A stretch of DNA of 64,000 bases from Zhengitettix transpicula (Eukaryota; Arthropoda; Insecta; Orthoptera; Tetrigidae). The position numbers were made by a program, and so were the translations under genes. The stretch covers positions 212,518,746 through 212,582,745 of the forward strand of contig CM073590.1 in assembly GCA_037074705.1 (NCBI GenBank), in the 5' to 3' direction. Under the pieces are notes generated by a model. That model had not been told where the DNA came from. It did not search any database and saw only the letters and a program-made list of their open reading frames with translations. Shown one piece after another: positions 58,433-64,000 of this stretch (position 1 is the stretch's first letter; every line of letters starts with the position of its first letter).

Positions 58433-60174
58433 TTGGTTAAAGGTTTATAATGGTCGCGTTAACATCTTGGTCGTTGGTGACCCATAAATAAATTACAAAT
58501 AGTGCTTATTTACATAAGTATGCTGCGATTAACATTGATTCCAATAAGTGACATAAAATTGAACAGTTATAAAGAATAATTATACATTTCAAATGTGGGT
58601 TTCTTACATTTACATTTTAAGAATTCGCATTTGTTAATCATTTATCATAATTTATTTATTCTTCAACAAGAAAATATACTCCGAATTTAAAATGTAATTT
58701 ACTTTTTCTGAAAGACAAAATTCGCCCTATTTATATAATTAACATTAAATAATCTGTTCTCTTGTATAGACAATACCTTGAACCATTCAATTGTATTAGG
58801 CTGCTTTTTGTTTTTTTTTAGTAATTGTTCTTAGAAACTTCCACCTGCAGAAATAAATGAATGTCTCGTTGTATCGAAAAAATGCTTCTGCTCATCCTAC
58901 GCTTGTATTATTTGATTTTATTTGTTCGATACAGTATTTTTCCTATTGAACCGAGATTTTTAATCAGTTTGAGAGGATGTCACGTTGTGCGACAGCGCCA
59001 CAATTTACCTATCGACATAATTGTACGCTATTCGAAGCCAAGCTGCACTGGTACGGATCCTATAATCCAATAGACACTGCAAGTATGAAGAGAGGAACCT
59101 AATTTTACAGAACAAACAACAAAATTGTGTTGTTACGAACTTCGTGTTTTAGTTGGCAAGCTTGCTGATTACCGTCCCAATTCCCGATCTCAATTCACGG
59201 CCAGTCGCCAAATTATTGGAACTGCTCGTTTTGTTCGCAACTGGTCCGAAGCTCAACAAAACATTTCCGTTCTGGAATCGATGCTCGCAACAAAGCTTTG
59301 TTACGCTTTAACAACCCGCTAACAAGAGTATTTTGCTATATTAAATACCGTAATTAGATTTTTGCATCAATGTGACTACATATGAAACTTAATTTCATTT
59401 GAAACTTGACTCAAATAACAGCGATGTTAACTTTTTCTAATACTAGATTTAATCTTACAAATTACAACAATAGTTCTAATTAAAAACTAAATTATTTACT
59501 TATTTTTTCACTGTAAGGAAGACCGACAGCTGCTTCTTAAGATCCTGGATCAGCATCCAGACAGAAACGAAGGATTGTCTTGGAAGTTATGTGAATGTTT
59601 CTGTTGTCCAACCACCTCAGTTGAATTATGTAAATTGCATCACCTGCGTATTTTTTCACGACAGCAGTCGCCGAAACCGTTCGACCAAAATATAAATGAA
59701 TAAAGTATTATAGAATAATATACTTACTTTGATAGCGTAAACTATCCAAGCGAATCAGATAAATTTTTGTCTGGTAATTTATCGACTCCAAAAAATTCAG
59801 TTTTAGATGAAGCCAAAAGCATACACAGGATTTCAAATTAAATATACTTTCGGAAGAAAGCAATACTGTTGTTTCTAGCATCAATAATGTTAACTTTGAG
59901 GCATTATTAGAGGAACAGTGAATATTAGACATAATATCTTAATTAGATTCTGGTTAAATTGCTGTTATTTCTTATATTCATCTCATAAAAATTATATGAT
60001 CACATAGTTTGTTACACAGTTCGTATGCATGTTTAATATTTTAAAAACCAATGCTATCTCCGTTAAATTCATATGCATGTAAATATGAGTGTGTTAATTC
60101 TGACAACACTCAAAAGAGTGTCTAGTCTTTATGTCATTCTCTTTCTAAATATAAACCTTGGCTATACGTGAGGA
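58433..60174. other. Non-coding stretch
   Basis: AT-rich with short frames (58,861-59,073; 59,125-59,322) lacking motifs. The GC-richer patch 59,125-59,330 starts GTGTTGTTACGA and ends TTAACAACCC, a possible but very short inverted terminus. Confidence 0.4.
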
Positions 60175-60500
60175 CATGTTCGCTGTTTTCATGGCACTAG
60201 TCGGCCATCTGCCTCGAAATTTTTGGTTGCAGTAATTGATTCATCGCAGGAAACCTCACCTTCAGTCGACAGAATGAAGTGGGACAAGTACCAAGACCTT
60301 AAACTACGTCATTCAGGATTTTTTAATGTTCATTACCAGCATCCGATGTAAGGTGAATGTGGAGTAGGTTCCTTAACTGTGGCGTAACATTTAAACATTG
60401 TCTGGATTATTCTCCGTTACCCATGTTCTTCCTTTTATATTCCTTCCTATATGATCATAAGAAAGTGGCCACTACTTTGGTTATCTTCAAGTCTGTAACG
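60175..60500 (+). mobile_element. Ancient RepA copy (plus)
   Basis: Strongly diverged but collinear with RepA: TTCGCTGTTTTCATGGCACT, AGTCGGCCATCTGCCTC, GTGGGACAAGTACC, TCAGGATTTTTTAATGTT, GTTCCTTAACTGTGG, TTCCTTCCTATATGATCATA, AGTGGCCACTAC and a final A-run near 60,507. It demonstrates that the family has been active over a long period. Confidence 0.5.
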
Positions 60501-63500
60501 AAAAAAAAATTAAGAAATATTTTTAATCAAGTTTATTAACATTATAATTTAGAAATTTTATTCGTTGTATAGAATTATTTTAATTAGAATGAAATATTAA
60601 TATTTGCCATTTGCAGAAATATAGGTAGAATTTATTCTACCTATAAGAAAAATAACATAATACACTCCGTTGCCAAAAATGAGGCTTAATTCTGAATGCA
60701 ACACGCATAACGCCTTTTGTTTGGAGTGTTTATTCTGTTCTTATTAGCTACCTCAGAAAATTACATCCATCACAATTTGTTTAACGAGTAGTTAAATTTT
60801 AAAACAGTTTATAAATGCATTTTTCTCAATTGTTCATATTTTAAAAATATGTTTAAGAAAATTTATAACACATGCCATGATGAATATAAATTTAACTTTT
60901 GCAATGTATTACAAATCAGCGGTTTACTAGTCTCCTTACAGATTCTAAAGTTCTAATAATTTTGACTATCAACAAGCTGATTTTTACTATAACTGCGTGG
61001 TTTAACGAAACTGGCCAGGATTTCCGCAAGTTCAAGTCTTACCGACGGCGTATCTTTTTAATTTTCCAAGTAAAAGAAATTTAAACAAAATCATGTTGTA
61101 TCTAAATTACTGAAATGCAGTTTTTGTGACGAGGAGTGTACTCAAATTAATTCTAAATTGTTCATAAAGTCATATTTTAATGAATAAGTCAAATTTCAAT
61201 TCAGACAATTGGCTATCTTTCTTATGAATTATTTTCAATCAGAGTTAATTTTTTCATTTTAAAGTAATATATTGTTGAATAAAATACTAATTGAAAATCT
61301 AGCCATAAATATTGTTGTCATGAAGTTGTTAGTAATATATAAAAATATAGTAATAAATTAAATAAAGTTTCATTAAAATTGATTAATAAAATTCAAGAAT
61401 ATCTTTAAAATAGTTTAAAAACTTACACAACGGTCTTGCCAGTTCTTATAATAAAATATTTCTATTGAATATCTGGGATATTATTCTTTAAGTGGAAATG
61501 TATTTCGTGTAATACAAAATTTGAAGAAGATTTTCAACAGGTAAACTTGAAACTTTTACTATTTGTTTTAAAATTAATTAATTAATTATTTTTTTATTTA
61601 GTAGTTTAGTTATTACGTTGGATTAGTTTTATGTACTAAAATACTGTTGACGACGAATGACAGACTATTTATTTAAAAGAATTAGTTTAACAGCGTTTGT
61701 AACGTCTGTAACTCTACTGAGAAATTGCATAAAATAATTCAAATTTAAAAAATGTATAACTGTAAACTCCCAATTTTTCTGATATTTTTTTGTTGCATAT
61801 AATTTCTCCGAAGAGTTACTGCTGTCGCAAACGTCGACATTTTAAACTAAAACTAACGTGAAGTTGATGCAAACATGTAATGAATCGTTGTTAGTTTTAC
61901 TAAATTTTTTAATAAAATAATCTTTCGTTGGTCGTTACTTAATTTTGTTTTATTTCATTTAATAGAACGGAAAAAATTAGAGGAAATATAATGTTAAGAG
62001 ACAGAAATTATTTGAAGACGTTTCCATATTCTGTTTTATTGAGTAGTTAACTCGCATACTATGCACTTTTTTATCCTCCTCATCTCTGGTACTTTAATGT
62101 AGATCACCAAGAACAAAAAGGAACAATCACTAACAGGCACCTCTTTGTTCAGAAAGAATTTCTCTGTGGCCAAAGCCTTTTTTTCCGCAGATCATCACCC
62201 TATTCATGGAATACCTGCGTGGTAAGGTAGCTTATATTGATTTGCATCGCCTTTGAGTTCTCTAGAATCCTGTCTTTGAGCCATTTGAAGCTTTTGTCTG
62301 GTGGAGAGGAGTGGGCTGTGATGGGAGAACGCAGTGAATGCCGGGATGTGGGCAACTGAATAATGTTCCACACTGCCATTTCGTCAAATTTGGTATAATT
62401 TTCCAGTTTAAATCAAATATTTGAAACCCACAATTAACAGTAAAGAGCTTAAATATAAGCTGAACCATTTAATGATTGTTTCAGTTGCGTACTAAAGTAA
62501 AGGTTTTTATTTTTTTTGGTCATATTTTTACATTACGTACATTAGTTTATTATGATAATGGAAATAGAAACATCCTTAGTAAATAGGATATTATAATTGA
62601 TAAATTCATCAAAAATTCTATAAACATCAGGGTTATTATATGCCATATTGTCCTCATTAAAATGATTCAGTAATATCATTTTAATCGATTTCATTTATAT
62701 TTAAGGTACGTTTACAAGCACACAATTAAAGTTGATAATAAAGCTTAAGTTCACCTTTTTAATAAATTCGGTTATCAGTATCGTTCCTTAAATAACAAAA
62801 CGTTATTCGTCGGAAAACATCAAAATTACTATCCGATCGTTACTTTCCTGAACAAGAAACATGATGGTTTAGCAGTTCAAAATTTCTACAGGGGACGCTA
62901 ATGTTTCGTTAATAAATTAACTGTCAGTATAATATGACATCTACCATCATTTTAACCCCAAGGGTTCCGTCAAACAGCTACAGTGAATCAATATGTTATC
63001 GGACACGTTGAGCTCGACATTGTTTCATGTTGAAAATTAAACATCATTGCAAATGACAGGTGTTCATATCCAATACAAACAGAAAATAAAATGTTATGGC
63101 ATCTGTTAAATTAGAGATACTCAACAATTTATTGGGGTGTGAAGTCTTAGGACTTCAATTAATTTTTCTCCCGAATTTACTGTTTTGTGAAGATAAATAT
63201 CTGTTTCAAAAATGTTTGGTTAATATAAAAGTGGCATAACGTAATTAAGATTATGGGACTTCACATTTGAAATTATAAAAAATTGTGTGTGCTTTCTTTA
63301 AAACGCATAAAAGCAAATACATAAGATATATACATTATATAGGATGAAGGGTAAAACAAAATATATAAATAAAACTTTTTTTTTCGTGAAATTAATTGTA
63401 AATAAAATTGATTATAAGCGGTTGCGAAAATAATTATTTCTCTGGTGAATGTTATACTTGAACTGCGTCAAATTATTAAAAATAAGGCAAATGATTTATT

Positions 63501-64000
63501 GTAAGTCTTTGAAATGATGATACATTTTATTAGGACCAAATTCTATGCCAGAATATCGACAGAGTTCAAACTGTTAAACAAGTGGCATAAGAAATGGACG
63601 TGAAATTGACTCATAAACTAAATTTTTTCTTATTTTCGCAGTAATGGACGACTATGTGGAGTACCGGAATCATATTTCCCGCGTTCGACACAGTCGAAGC
63701 ACATCCAGTGCCATCTAGTTGATTCTATGAGAACTTCACGTCCTTAATTCTAAAGTGGCGCCAGATCAATCTGACGGGGAAAATGCTCAACGGAAATTGC
63801 ACTGAAATTATTCATTAGAATTAAATTTTGCACGCACTTTAATTGATTCTCACGTGAAAGTGTTAAAAGCTTTTATTGACCGGTGAAATTTAAACGGTTA
63901 GGCACGTAACTATTTAAGCACAACAAAGTAATTAATTATTTATGCATGATAATGACACTTGTTTTATTAAATCCTTGAGTGTCTGAATGAACTAATAAGA
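60501..64000. other. AT-rich non-coding stretch
   Basis: No gene is recognised. GGTAGAATTTATTCTACC at about 60,625 is a small perfect hairpin. At 63,642 a pyrimidine tract ending in TTTTCGCAG precedes a moderately GC-rich, multi-frame-open segment, discussed as an exon candidate. Confidence 0.45.

Noticed and set aside
59125..59330. Short TIR element with GTTGTTA ends
   Set aside because: The terminal match is only about seven to nine bases and no target duplication or second copy is visible.
1..64000. LTR retrotransposon or endogenous retrovirus
   Set aside because: I saw no long direct terminal repeats with TG...CA ends, no primer-binding site, and no gag, protease or integrase motifs.

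Overview
The window looks like gene-poor nuclear DNA from an animal, most likely an arthropod and probably an insect with a large genome. It is AT-rich throughout and full of TA microsatellites. It carries no convincing intact host gene and no bacterial gene organisation. What can be recognised is almost all transposable-element debris: a 5'-truncated CR1/Jockey-type LINE, Penelope-like (GIY-YIG) fragments, a mariner-type transposase remnant, non-autonomous Helitrons, fold-back/MITE-like inverted repeats, and an abundant poly-A-tailed retroposon of about 0.5 kb, called RepA here. The arthropod assignment is inferred from this mix of elements; no marker gene is present.

Layout. 1-9.7 kb: AT-rich sequence with only chance-length ORFs. 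9.76-13.2 kb: three head-to-tail RepA copies separated by an 11-bp direct repeat, then a complete 779-bp Helitron with an internal duplication, then a second Helitron 5' end interrupted by a further RepA copy. 13.8-16.3 kb: a short direct duplication, a 330-bp palindrome whose arms look like mirrored promoter plus first exon, and Helitron 3' and 5' termini. 19.6-21.5 kb: more RepA. 24.6-25.4 kb: a diverged 250-bp duplication. 26.6-26.8 kb: the only CpG-rich island, ending on the minus strand in a near-ideal 5' splice site; it is the best hint of a host gene. 27.4-29.2 kb: a DNA transposon with terminal inverted repeats split by a Helitron, then a mariner HTH remnant. 33-37 kb: microsatellites, a decayed Penelope GIY-YIG fragment and a complex inverted-repeat cluster. 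39-48.9 kb: Helitrons, many RepA copies in both orientations (including a second tandem site), two palindromes and a tRNA-like sequence. 51.3-52.6 kb: a 1.26-kb fold-back element. 53.3 kb: an unexplained 97-codon open segment. 54.0-54.9 kb: a Penelope-like pseudogene. 56.7-58.4 kb: a Helitron 5' end next to the LINE. 60.2 kb: an ancient RepA copy. The rest is featureless AT-rich DNA.

The most interesting signals are the repeated insertion of RepA at its own target site (two independent loci), the variable hairpin module at the RepA 5' end, the mirrored promoter/first-exon palindrome near 14.8-15.1 kb, and the CpG island with a splice donor at 26.6 kb. There are no operons or cooperating genes to describe.
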